DNA from: Narthecium ossifragum
Taxonomy: Eukaryota > Streptophyta > Magnoliopsida > Dioscoreales > Nartheciaceae
Length of the DNA stretch: 64,000 bases
Direction of reading: 5' to 3'
Assembly (NCBI GenBank): GCA_963920575.1
Contig: OY986966.1
Coordinates: 27,910,581-27,974,580, forward strand
The translations under genes and the position numbers were made by a program. Of the stretch, positions 10,101 through 20,737 are shown one piece after another. Each line of letters starts with the position of its first letter. Positions within the stretch are counted from its first letter, which is position 1. The notes below the pieces were generated by a model. The model was not told the origin of the DNA and ran no database searches. It saw nothing but the letters and a program-made list of their open reading frames with translations.

Positions 10101-12238
10101 TGTGAGGACATTCCCCTCTTTTCCCTTTTGGCTTGTGTTGACCCCAAGGGCAATTTGGGAAATTGCGCCTTGGCGGTCGTTTCACACTGGGTGTGCACAC
10201 ACAGATCTTGTTTGGTGCTTGTGTTTGTTAGAAAGGTTAGGTGGGACCTAGTTTGGGAGTTCTGGGCTTGGGCCCATTTTCCAGCCCAAGTTTGCACTTC
10301 TGGGCAGGGAGGATCGATCCTTTGGTCGTGGAGGATCGATCCTGCCTGTGCCTGGAAGTCTCTGTCGGTGGCTTTCGAAGGACGGCCACTGCGGTGGCCG
10401 TCGCTTCCCCTGTCAGGGGAGGGAAGACTTTCCCTCCCCTCCCCCAGCTTTTCCCCGCCTTCGCCGGCTTTCCCCCAGCCTTACCCGCCCTTTCCCCTCT
10501 TCCTTTCTTCCTCTCTTCTTCTTCTTCCCCGCGAGAACTCTGTTTCTTCCCCTGTTCAGACCGCTCCTTCTCTTCCTCCGTTCTCCCTCCTCCGGCCACC
10601 GTTCTTGGAGCTTGAAGGCTCGTTGGAACCGTGACGGCGCGAGGAAGATCCTTAGCTAGGCTTCGTGGATCGAAGCTGCTATGAGGAGGTAGGGATCCCA
10701 CTCAAACCCCGGCTTGCTTTTGAGGGTTTAATCCGGTTTTGTTTTTCGTGATTAATCTCCTTGTGGAGTTGTTGTTTCCCCATTTTGAGGCCTTGAGTAG
10801 CCTCGTGGTACTCAGATCTACCAACCCACCAAGTTTGGTGAGGTTTGGTTGTGTCTTCCGGCGGTTCTCCGGCCGGAAGCACGCCGGAACCCATCAGGAT
10901 CGATCCTCCTGGGAGGAAGGATCGGTCCTCTGGTGTTGGCTTGCTGCGCCCAGCACATGATCGATCTTCTTATGGGAGGAGATCGATCATGGGGCCTGCG
11001 TAAGCATGGTTACCCTTCGTCCCGAGAATGATCGATCTTCCTGGGAGGAAGGATCGATCTTCCTTGGTGCGACTGGAAGGGTGCCCTCTGTCACCAAAAA
11101 GACCGATCTTCCTGGGAGGAATGATCGATCTTCTTTGGCTCGACACTGAGGGAAGCTCACTGTTGCTTGGATGATCGATCCTTCCCTTGGTGAGGATCGA
11201 TCCTTCAGTAGCAGAGAGGGTTTTCAAGAGTTTTGCCCGCGGGGCTTCGCATGTATGTGGGTTTTACGATTTTACCCTCGGGGTTTATCCTGTAATGAAT
11301 TATGCATGAATGCTTATCGCTTTGTGGTCGAACCGAGAGGGTGACGTCTCTCGGGGTGAGTAGAATAAATGGGTTGAAGGTGTGCCCTTACCGCTTTGTG
11401 GTGAACCGAGGGGGTCATGACCCTCGGGAGTGTTTAGTGTAAATGGACCGAAGGTGTGCCCTTGATGTGTTGTTTGTTTACAGCTTTATCATACTTATCC
11501 TGCCCTGTTTTCCTGTGCATTAGACATGCTAGGGTAGGTTGGGTTGGTGTTGACTCTGTTGCTTAGAGTACCGAGTGATGGTAGTCTTAACCTCGGTTGT
11601 TCCGCCAAGTGCGGAGATCCCGCTTGGAGAAGGGGGTCCTACTGGTTGCGTCGTGTCCACCCTGCGTCAGGGAATGTCGGAGTTGCCCACCCCTGAGCAG
11701 TGGCGTTATCGGAGATACGCACCTAGGATAGGAACCCTTCGGGTTATTGACGGGATTTATGGGATCCTTGGCAAGCCTCGGTACTTGGCCTCAGGGTTGG
11801 TTCTTTTGGGTTTTGCCTCCTTAGCGAGAGTGGTGGAGTAGGACCCTGCTGAGCTGTTGCTCACGCCTACCTGGACTGTGTTTGTTGCAGGTGCAGGTGG
11901 CCGCTCTGTTCCGGTGTTACCCCCTCGGTCGTCTCGTGGCAGCGTGCCGGATCCTGACCATGTCTGAGGGTCAGGATGGGTTCGTTTGTGCGTTCGCGGA
12001 GACCCCGGTGGGTGGTGTTGTTTCTTTTTGGGGACTGTTGATCCCTTGTAGCTTGTTGTTCTAGAACCCTGTTAACTCTTTTATTACCGTTTTGTAATAA
12101 AATGTTAATAGCTGTTGTTTAGTACCCTTGCTTCTGCTTATGACTGTTGGCAGCTGTTTCCGCCAGCTGGCCGTAGTCTCAACTGTTTCCGCCAGTTGAG
12201 GCTGTAGTTGTAGGTTTTTCCTTTCCCCCCCCCCTCGC
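10101..12238 (+). mobile_element. LTR-retrotransposon-like sequence, member A (runs into N gap)
   Basis: The sequence begins TGTGAGGACAT and is collinear with the one at 61348-63153. Both have a common CAATTTGGGAAATTGCGC block, a TTTCACACTGGGTGTGCACA block, a GC- and CT-rich stretch and a run of GATCGATC motifs. They also share repeated CCGCTTTGTGGTGAACCGAG-like segments and a GGAGATCCCGCTTGGAGAAG block. The TGTGAGGAC start also occurs at 13066 and 63154, suggesting a defined terminus such as an LTR. No retroelement protein domains are visible, and the long open frames at 10128-10701 come from GC- and CT-rich composition. Confidence 0.5.
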
Positions 12239-12438
12239 NNNNNNNNNNNNNNNNNNNNNNNNNNNNNNNNNNNNNNNNNNNNNNNNNNNNNNNNNNNNNN
12301 NNNNNNNNNNNNNNNNNNNNNNNNNNNNNNNNNNNNNNNNNNNNNNNNNNNNNNNNNNNNNNNNNNNNNNNNNNNNNNNNNNNNNNNNNNNNNNNNNNNN
12401 NNNNNNNNNNNNNNNNNNNNNNNNNNNNNNNNNNNNNN
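12239..12438. other. Assembly gap (200 N)
   Basis: Two hundred consecutive N bases, a conventional placeholder of unknown true length, lying inside or just after LTR-like member A after a C-homopolymer. Confidence 1.
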
Positions 12439-13065
12439 TCCCGACTTACAAAGGTCATTTTGGGAATTTTGACTAAATATATATGGCTAAACTCCCTAAC
12501 ACATTTTGATTCGTCGTATATGGTTTTGAAGGCATCCTACATAAACCACGTTTCGATAATTTTCACCCTCCATGGGGTATTTTGGATATTTTAGTCAAAA
12601 TATAGACCTAAACTCTATGTAACACTCTAAATTAGCCCTTTATGATTTTGACATCATCCTACATACATAGAGGGGTATTTTAGTAATTATAGCCTTCAGG
12701 GGGTATCTTTGGAATTCTGATAAAAACATAAATTCATATATGGGTAATTTTAAATGCACCACAACAATGTATAAGTGCACCACATTTTATGTAAAATGCC
12801 TAAATTGCCCTTTCTTCCTCTCGTGGTGATGGTGGTGGTGCTGACCACCGGTGGCTGGGTGGGCTACAGCGGTCGGCGAGGAGGGACGTCCGGTCGTCGG
12901 CCACCGGTGGGGATGTGATCGTGGTAGCATGGGGACTCGATCCCTATGTTAGATCGTCGGTAGCGCAGCCATAGGCGACAGATCTGAGTGGGAGCAGCGT
13001 CGGCTCTCTTGGAGAAGAAGAGCCACGACCAACGACGGCGGGGAATTATTGGATCGGACCGGATC
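12439..13065. other. Intergenic, no gene seen
   Basis: AT-rich DNA with internally repeated phrases such as GGGGTATTTT and ACATCATCCTAC, followed by GC-rich sequence from about 12820. A TAATTTTAAATGCA motif at about 12747 recurs near 55170. No coding region is supported. Confidence 0.4.
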
Positions 13066-13430
13066 TGTGAGGACATGTCCCTCTACTCCTGGGTCGACCG
13101 TCTGGGTCAGGCCCGTGGCTCGTTTGCTTGTTTTGTGTCGAGCGCGTGATCCGGTGGATCGTATTGTTTCTTGGGCCGCAAGGGTAATTTGGTGAATTGT
13201 ACCTTGTCGGTTTGTTTCACACCCGCGTGTGTACACACTGACCGTGTTCGTGTTAATGTTTATTTAGAACGGTTAGGTGAACCTGGGATCGAAAGATCCA
13301 GGCTTGGGCTTGTATTCAAGTCCAAATCTAGCTTTCTGCATAAAAAAGATCGATCTTCTCTCGCTAAGAAGATCATAAGTCCGTTCGTTTTTATCATAAG
13401 TCGGATTGGAGCTGGTTTAGTTTAAATAGG
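13066..13430 (+). mobile_element. LTR-like fragment starting TGTGAGGAC
   Basis: It shares the TGTGAGGACATG start, the GGTAATTTGG...AATTGTACC block, the TTTCACAC...GTGTACACAC block and one GATCGATC motif with the members at 10101 and 61348. It then becomes unrelated sequence. It is a truncated relative. Confidence 0.5.
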
Positions 13431-13636
13431 GAGGTTACCTACTTGTTTTTATGGTTTTCGTGAGTTTTAAGCTTACATGTGTTTGTTTTGAGTAGATCTC
13501 TAGTAGGAAGATGCTTAAGACACAAACATGTACACCTAAAGACAGATCAATGCCAGTAGACAGGGTAATTTAAAAGTCTCAAGTTCAAGTGAATTAAGTA
13601 GGACCTTTCCTCAGAATAATCAGAGAGTGTATAGTG

Positions 13637-13672
13637 GATATATATATATATATAAGTATATATATATATATA
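13637..13672. repeat. TA microsatellite
   Basis: Two adjacent (TA)n runs separated by AG. Nothing else is recognisable between about 13430 and 13900. Confidence 0.8.
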
Positions 13673-14690
13673 AGTATAAGAAAAAAATAGAAGATGTAAG
13701 AAAAGCCACTTCAACTATCAATATACACTAGTCAGTCAACCAGAACTAGAATAACATCTCAAGAAGCAATTTGGCATTAGATTTGGAAAATACTAGATAG
13801 TAGATACATTAAAACATAGATTTAGTCAACATTCTCATTCAAGCATCAAACATATGGAATAATATCGAATGAGGAAGTATTACTACCAAGCATCCTCCAA
13901 AAGCAGCCTGGATCTTGACGGCGGTGAGCCACTCCTGGAGCTGGGTCTACAGCCAATGACCGAGGAAGAGGACATGGTGATCAGCAAGAGAGACGGCGGA
14001 GAGGGACCAAGGTGAGGGAGGGATGGAGAAGAGGCCGAGCCGGAGTAATCTTATTAGCCAGAGTCCAGAGACGATGGGAGCAGTACCTCCGGGCAGAGAA
14101 GCTGGGAGCGAGCGGCTGAGCACGGTTGACTTTAGGATGGCCCAAGAGACAAAGGAGTTTTTTTATTCGATAAATCTATTCAACTAATTAATATGGCCGG
14201 GTAGAAGATAAGCTTTGAAATCCATCCAGATAATGCACAAGACTTTGACCAATTATAATTTATATCCAGATTTGAGCAAAGAGCGTTTCAGATAAGATTT
14301 GCCCATGGATTAAGTAAGTCTCTTTACTCATCTCGGCACAAAATGGGCCCTTCATATAAGAACGAGTAGAAAACTTTTCATACATATGAATCACAGCGCA
14401 ATGCAACCTAGTCAAGGAGAAAATATAGTGCTCACAAACACAAGGGAACCAAACACTAAATTTCTTGCTAATCCTAGACAAAATGAAGCTTGTTACAATA
14501 GACAAGCTTAAATTCAAAACCATGATTAGCATAAAAATGGATGCATAAGACGACTAAGAATTCTTCCTACGTGTATTGACCGACAGAACACTCTTTAAAC
14601 CCTGCATAACGGCGACAAATGGATGCACTAGGAATGGAATCCAGTTAGTTTCAAACAAACACAAGAAGGGTAAGAAAGAAAAGATGAAAC
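13673..14690. other. Intergenic, no gene seen
   Basis: It contains a purine-rich stretch (about 13930-14155), a T-run with ATTCGATAAATC near 14157 that resembles LINE poly-A ends seen elsewhere in this window, and AT-rich sequence. The 90-codon minus-strand open stretch at 14260-14532 has no recognisable features. Confidence 0.35.
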
Positions 14691-16849
14691 TTCATATGCA
14701 CTAAAAGACGCGTTCACAGCGAGTCTATATGCAATATGATGCTTGAGGTGTATATGCAATTAGGTAAAATGTAAAATCACATCATTCTTTATCCTTATTG
14801 ATGTACACGCATGTAATGTCATAAATCAAATGCATGAATCTATTAATCCTAGTCAAAATTGAGGCAACTTCTGAATGAAATTTATCACGTAGACTTCAAG
14901 AAACAAAAGGAGATCAAACCTTGGCAGCAAGGATTAAATATATGTTTGTTCCTGCAATATCAGAAAAGATATGAATACGAACAGGGGAAAACTGAATACG
15001 CAAAATTTGGCCACGACAAGAAGCTACAATTGCAATAATTTGCAATTGAAACATCAACAAAAATATGGGATTCTTCTCATTTGATCGATTGATGTTTGAA
15101 TTGGCCGGTGTAGTGAGCACGCACCTTGGTCATGGGAAGATTTATTTTTCGATATTGTTGAAACTTTAGTCACTCTAGAGAAAACTAATCTCCAAGATTG
15201 ATGCCAAATATCAAACCAATTTTCAGATAAACCTCATCTGCCAACAGTAAATTCCAACATAACCTGCCTGCTATGTATTTCTATGTACGACAATCTCAAC
15301 CAAATTCATACATTAACATCTTCAAAATGAACGCAAATATATAGCCTCGTACGATAAAAGCATTGTTTCATATGATAAAAAGCGTTATCAATCTGTATGC
15401 GTTATTTTGTAACAACTATAAAAAGCTCAAACTGTTGAATCCATTTGTCTTGCATTCTAGCGGACGAATTCAGTGTCTGCTAGATAAAAATTCGCACAGA
15501 ATTTCACCCAAAACATGAAAAAGATGACATCAGATCAACCATCCTAAAAATTAAGACCACTTCCTAAATCACTCCAAGAATCTTCCAAAGTTACTTCATG
15601 ACTGGCACATGTATCTTCTACATCGTATTTCATCTTACACATGGAAACATAAGAAATATATCAGTTTGAACTCTCTTTCCCAGTTGGCATATATTTCATC
15701 ATACACATGATACTCCCATACTTATCGCTATGAACCATTTTCAAGTTGTAAATACAAATTGACTTCTACAAGTGTTATACAGAGATGGTTAAGACCTTCT
15801 CTGACTGAATCTTTACTCTAGATCAAAATCCATCCTGTTCAAATTTGTATGTGAACAGATATTGATAATGCTCCATCCTACCAGCCATACATTCCCGATG
15901 TAGCGATGACAGTAGTGTCAAAATGATCACCTCCTGATCATCATTCTAATTTCATCAACTTTCTTTATGAGTATCAGAAGAAGTTACTACATAACTCCTC
16001 CATGACCTCACACCACCAGCATGTTAAGTTGTTAACATCACAAAAAACAAATAGCATGAGGTCTTTAATGACTTTAATGTGAAAACAGTACCATACCATC
16101 ACAAGCAAAATATCACGTGAATCAACTTTATCATCATGCTCTAGGCATGTTTGTGAGGAAGTTGTATACCTAGAAGCCATACATGAATGATTCAGTCAAA
16201 ATCATGCAAAACACTTGTGAGACACTCTAACCACTCAACCCAAGAGCTTAAGCTAATAAGGTTTGAACCCAAGACCTCTGCTCTGATACCATGTGAGACA
16301 CTCTAACCACTCATTCCAAGAGCTTAAGACGTTAGGAGAGACAGAGTTAATAGGTATATAGTCTAACAATGCTCAACTAGTGCCACTAAGTAACCAAATG
16401 AAGAGAATTCATGTGTGTTAAATGAGTCTTTAGTAATTCCTTTTCCTCAACTCTTTTCAGTCTTGGAAACCACATGGACCACCGAACCATCTACCAAGCT
16501 GTAGTCTAGGAGCATCTTGTGATGGTGCATGATAACTCCCTCACACATCACCCAAAAACTGCCTCTTGGATAGCCGAATTGCTTGTGTATCCTCATCGTA
16601 AGCAAAAGAACCACATCTCCTGTAAAAGACGCGTTCGGTTCACAGCGAGTCTATATGCAATATGATGCTTGAGCTGTATATGCAATTAGGGCAAATGTAA
16701 AATCACATCATTCTTTTGTCACTCTAGAGAAAACTAATCTCCAAGATTGATGCCAAATATCAAACCAACCTCATCTGCCAACAGTAAATTCCAGATAAAA
16801 ACTTGGTGTAACATGCGAATTTGATGTGATTTGGGCTTACTTGGTGTGC
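14690..16849. repeat. Retroelement-derived duplicated segments, left block
   Basis: Bases about 14913-15430 are repeated nearly unchanged at about 19135-19640. A block AAAAGACGCG...GTCTATATGCAATATGATG at 14703 recurs at 16626 and 18485. Near 16285 the minus strand reads TGGTATCAGAGC directly after a sequence ending CA. This is the classic initiator-Met tRNA primer-binding site of plant LTR retrotransposons. The flanking GTGAGACACTCTAACCACTC block is present twice (about 16219 and 16292). No intact retroelement genes are seen. Confidence 0.55.
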
Positions 16850-18283
16850 ATCCCCCTTAGGGGTGGCAATTTGGGTCATGACCCGTGAACCCGACCCGAC
16901 CCGACCCGAGTTAAACGGGTTTGGGTTTGGCATAAACGGGTTCGGGTCATAAACGGGTCGACCCGTTTATGACCGATTTATAAACGGGTCGGGTCGGGTT
17001 GACCCGCGGGTTAGGCGGGTCAACCCGTTTACCCATTTAAAAATAAATAAAATTAAAAAAACAAAACCCTCTCTCAGCTGATGCTGATCTCAGCGGCTCA
17101 GCCTCACCCTCTCTCTGGTGATCTCAGCCTCTCTTCTTCTCCTCCTCTCCCGACCCTCTTCCTCCTCTCCCAACCCTCTTCCTCTCCTCCTTCTCCCCGA
17201 CCATCCTAACCCACCGCCCCTCTGTTCTCCTCCTCTCCCAAGTCCCAACCCTCTCTTCCTCTCCTCCCCGGCCGCCCCTCTCTTCCTCTCCTCCCTCTCT
17301 TCTTCCCCGGCCATCCTAACCCACCCGCCACCTCCTACTTCCTCCACCTTCTCCTCTCCAACCAGCAGCGGCGCGGCCCCCTCGTCCTCCACGGCGGCGC
17401 GGCCCCCTCGTCCTCCACGACTCAGATCACGAAGCCACCGACCGCCCCTCTGTTCTCCTCCTCTCCCAAGTCCCAACCCTCTCTTCCTCTCCTCCCCGAC
17501 CGCCCCTCTCTTCCTCTCCTCCCTCTCTTCTTCCCCGGCCATCCTAACCCACCCGCCACCTCCTACTTCCTCCACCTTCTCCTCTCCAACCAGCAGCGGC
17601 GTGGCCCCCCTCGTCCTCCACGGCGGCGCGGCCCCCTCGTCCTCAACGACTCAGATCCGCCCAGATCCGCCGTCCACGACTCAGATCCGGCCAGATCCGG
17701 TCGTCCACAACTCAGATCCGGCCAGATCCGCCGTCCACGACTCAGATCCGGCCAGATCCGGGCGTCCATGACTCAGATCCGACCAGATCCGCCGTCCACG
17801 ACTCAGATCCGGCCAGATCCGGCCGCCCAGGACTCAGATCCGGCCAGATCCGGCCGTCCACGACTCAGATCCGGCCAGATCCGGCCGTCCACGACTCAGA
17901 TCCGCCCGTCCACGACTCAGCCAGTCATCCACGGCTCAGATCCGCCCGTCCATGACACAGCCGGCCGTCCACGACTCAGATCCGCCCGTCCTTCACTCAG
18001 ATCCGGCCAGATCATGCAAGATCCGGCAAGATCCGGCTGCCGGCGCCGCCTCTCCCTCCTGGGCCGTGGCGGGTCAACCCGAACCCGATCCGACCCGTTT
18101 CATAAGCGGGTTAGACGGGTCGGGTCGGGTTGACCCGTTTATAAATGGGTCGGGTTTGGGTTTTATAAACCTGACCCGTTTATTAAACGGGTCGGGTTCG
18201 GGTTTGGTATTTAATAAACGGGTCAGTGTATGACCCGACCCGAACCCGACCCGCGAACCCGAATTGCCACCCCTAATCCCCCT
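16850..18283. mobile_element. Non-autonomous hAT-like element with 8-bp target duplication
   Basis: The element runs 16858-18275. Its ends are TAGGGGTGGCAA and the exact inverse TTGCCACCCCTA, flanked by the 8-bp direct repeat ATCCCCCT at 16850-16857 and 18276-18283. An 8-bp target duplication and this type of terminal repeat are hallmarks of hAT elements. The subterminal regions are dense in ACCCGACCC/GGGTCGGGT and AAACGGGT motifs in both orientations. The centre contains a roughly 200-bp duplication (about 17220-17400 and 17440-17640) and a minisatellite of about 31-34 bp built on CGACTCAGATCCGGCCAGAT (about 17640-18010). No transposase is encoded, and the long open frames are composition artefacts. 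Confidence 0.85.
17640..18010. repeat. Minisatellite inside the hAT-like element
   Basis: Roughly ten imperfect copies of a 20-34 bp unit containing CGACTCAGATCCGGCCAGAT. Unit length varies by loss or gain of the CCGTCCA part. Confidence 0.8.
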
Positions 18284-19640
18284 CCTCAGACACAAATGCG
18301 AATTCCTGGAATCTCATCATTCTTTTGAGGGGCTCGCATGCGAATTTGATGTGATATGGGCTTCAGTAATAAAGACCTTGCTAACACACCTGTGATTTGG
18401 GCTTCACATAACGATGACAGTATCCTGATTCTATCCATGGGACCTACAGCCTAAGCTCTGATACCAAGCTGTATATCATCTACACTAAAAGACGCGTTCA
18501 CAAAGAGTCTATATGCAATATGATGTTTGAGGAAAGAGATTCGGGTGGATGCCAAAGCCTTCTACTTTGGAAAGAAAGAGCTGACACAAGAGAGCCAATC
18601 GATGTAACAAATTGGTATAACACAACTCTCTGCTTTATTGCTTCAAACCATCAGACAACATGGATGAATTACGAATTAGGTTGTTAAATGTCAGACACAC
18701 ATTACTTTTCAGTGCCTATGACATACAGAGTACATGAGTTTAGGAAGAAGATAGGAGTCAATATCAGAACCTTCTTCATCCCCTTGTATTTCGGAACAGA
18801 GAAAATGTGTTTCAAAAAACTTCTAGAATACTATGATATGCAACAGAATTCAGCCATTAATGTTCTGAACGAATTCGATCCAAAAGCTAAAAATACCATC
18901 GAATTCAATCCAGAACTTAAAACTATTCTCCAAGAAATGGAGTCGACACAAATGCGAATTCCTGGAATCTCATCATTCTTTGGAGGGGGTCGCGTGCAAA
19001 TTTGATGTGATCTGGGCTTCAGTAATAAAGACCTTACTAACACACATGTGATCTGGGCTTCGCATAACCATGATAGTATCATGATCCTATCTCTGGGACC
19101 TACAGCCTAAGCTCTGATACCAAGATGCATATCATACAATAAAGGCTATATATGTTTGTTCATGCAATATCAGAAAAGATATGAATACGAACATGTGGAG
19201 AATTGAATATGCAAAATTTGGCCACGACAAGAAGCTATAATTGCAATAATTTGCAATTGAAACATCAACAAAAATATTGGATTCTTCTCATTTGATCGAT
19301 TGATGTTTGAATTGGCCAGGGTAGTGAGCACGCACCTTGGTCATTGGAAGATTTATTTTTCGATATTGAAACTTTTGTCACTCTAGAGAAAACTAATCTC
19401 CAATATTGATGTCAAATATCAAACCAATTTTCAGATAAACCTCATCTGCCAATAGTAAATTCCAACAGAACCTGCATGCTATGTATTTCTAGGTACGACA
19501 ATCTCAACCAAATTCATACATTAACATCTTCATAATGAACGCAAACATATAGCCTTATACGATAAAAGCATTGTTTCGTATCATAAAAAGCATTACCAAT
19601 CTGTATGCATTATTTTAGGTAATTATTACTATTTTATTTC
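18284..19640. repeat. Retroelement-derived duplicated segments, right block
   Basis: A segment of about 200 bp (GACACAAATGCGAATTCCTG through AGCTCTGATACCAAG) occurs at about 18287-18475 and again at about 18947-19125. The hAT-like element inserted next to the first of these. GCTCTGATACCA is the complement of an initiator-Met primer-binding site and is present in both. Bases about 19135-19640 duplicate 14913-15430. Confidence 0.55.
18688..19005 (+). CDS. Unrecognised 105-codon open frame in repeat DNA
   Basis: The frame starts MSDTHYFSVPMTYRVHEFRK and includes a hydrophilic stretch with LLEYYDMQQNSAINVLNEFD. Its composition resembles protein more than the surrounding AT-rich repeats. Its 3' end runs into the duplicated GACACAAATGCG segment, so the last residues are repeat-derived. 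I do not recognise a family. It may be a fragment of a gene carried by a transposon. Confidence 0.25.
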   Translation: MSDTHYFSVPMTYRVHEFRKKIGVNIRTFFIPLYFGTEKMCFKKLLEYYDMQQNSAINVLNEFDPKAKNTIEFNPELKTILQEMESTQMRIPGISSFFGGGRVQI

Positions 19641-20394
19641 CACTTTTTTCATCCATTTTTCCAGATTTGTTAATCCTAAAATCCCTTAATCCGAAATAAC
19701 TTATTCCAATATCAAATGCAATCCTATTTTTCGGTTCACGGATAATTCATCACCCAATTGGGTATTACATGTGGAGCCCAGACAACGTTTTGAAGAGGGT
19801 CCTTTTTTGTAGGGCCCACATCAGATGATGTGGCAGGGCACATTCATCGCACCATTCGGGAGCCACGTCGCGCGCATAGTACCGGATAGTACCTCAAAGT
19901 ATTTCTCTTGGTAAAGAAAACATGCAATACATGTGGAGCCCATCACCACTGACGTGGGTAGTGATGTGACTCACCACGTCAGCTTCATTTGGGACCCACC
20001 TGATATCCCAGAGAGCCATTTTATCCAAATTCCATTTTTCTTTTAGAAGTAATTCAATCTTATCGACTACATTGATAGTGTTTGAACAGTGACGAGGCAA
20101 AATACTTTCTGTGGGCGCCAATTGTTAATAAAGAAAACATGGTCATAATATGTGAAGCCCGTCATTCAAATTGACATCGTTTATGTACATCTAGCTAGTT
20201 AATAGTGTACCTCCTCACTGCGAGAAGAAGACTAGAGACAATTTACAGAACATCTGAAGAAAGAAAGAATGAATGAATGAGATAAAAACAACATACCTTT
20301 GTCAGATTAATTGATCTATCCTAGCCTCAAAGACTAACTAACTATGTTAACCCACAAGGCAAGAACATAACAGACTCAGTGAGTCTCTTTGTGC
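19640..20394. other. Upstream-type repeat and 3' flank near ASG1-like copy 2
   Basis: Bases about 19735-20000 resemble the promoter-proximal block at about 6180-6440: TTACATGTGGAGCCCA, GGGCCCACAT, and a paired TGACGTGG...CCACGTCA near 19950-19980. From about 20140 it resembles the 3' flank of copy 3 (about 26755 on). No protein is encoded. This is the boundary of the duplicated gene unit. Confidence 0.45.
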
Positions 20395-20737
20395 TTTTCA
20401 TCCCATATAGGTCAAGTTTGTCATCCTTGTTGCGGAGTTGGATAGGGCTGCTGGCACACAGTGTTTCCTTCTTCCTGATGATTTCCTACATTCCCCAAAT
20501 CAAAGCTTCTAGACAGTCAAACATGTCCCCATATCAGGCACAATGCCCATAGGTGAATTCAAGGATCACCCATGGTATCATTTCTTGAGTCCGAGTATTT
20601 GGAGGTTGAGAGTCGACTATAATCAGAAACTTGGGATGGGACCCAATCTTCCAGCCTCCCAGATGAAAGGCTTCGACCATGTTGATCCATGCGTGTTTGC
20701 AATATATGGCAAAATTTGAAGATGCGTCATGAAGCTT
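20395..20737 (-). pseudogene. Fossil C-terminal coding sequence of ASG1-like copy 2
   Basis: After the in-frame TAG at 20738-20740 the DNA still aligns with the C-terminal exon of copy 3 and the equivalent fossil in copy 1. Both TTCATGA..CATC and GATATGGG..CATGT blocks are present. It is no longer read unless the stop is bypassed. Confidence 0.5.

Noticed and set aside
10128..10701. Open frames of 100-168 codons in all directions
   Set aside because: GC- and CT-rich part of an LTR-like element. Overlapping frames on both strands with Pro/Ser/Arg-rich content and no domain; the equivalent frames in member B (61401-62054) are similar by descent only.
12138..12458. Open frame containing a long run of X
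   Set aside because: It crosses the N gap.
17118..18133. Long open frames on both strands (up to 217 codons)
   Set aside because: They lie in CT-rich duplicated DNA and a minisatellite inside the hAT-like element; the residue content simply reflects the repeats.
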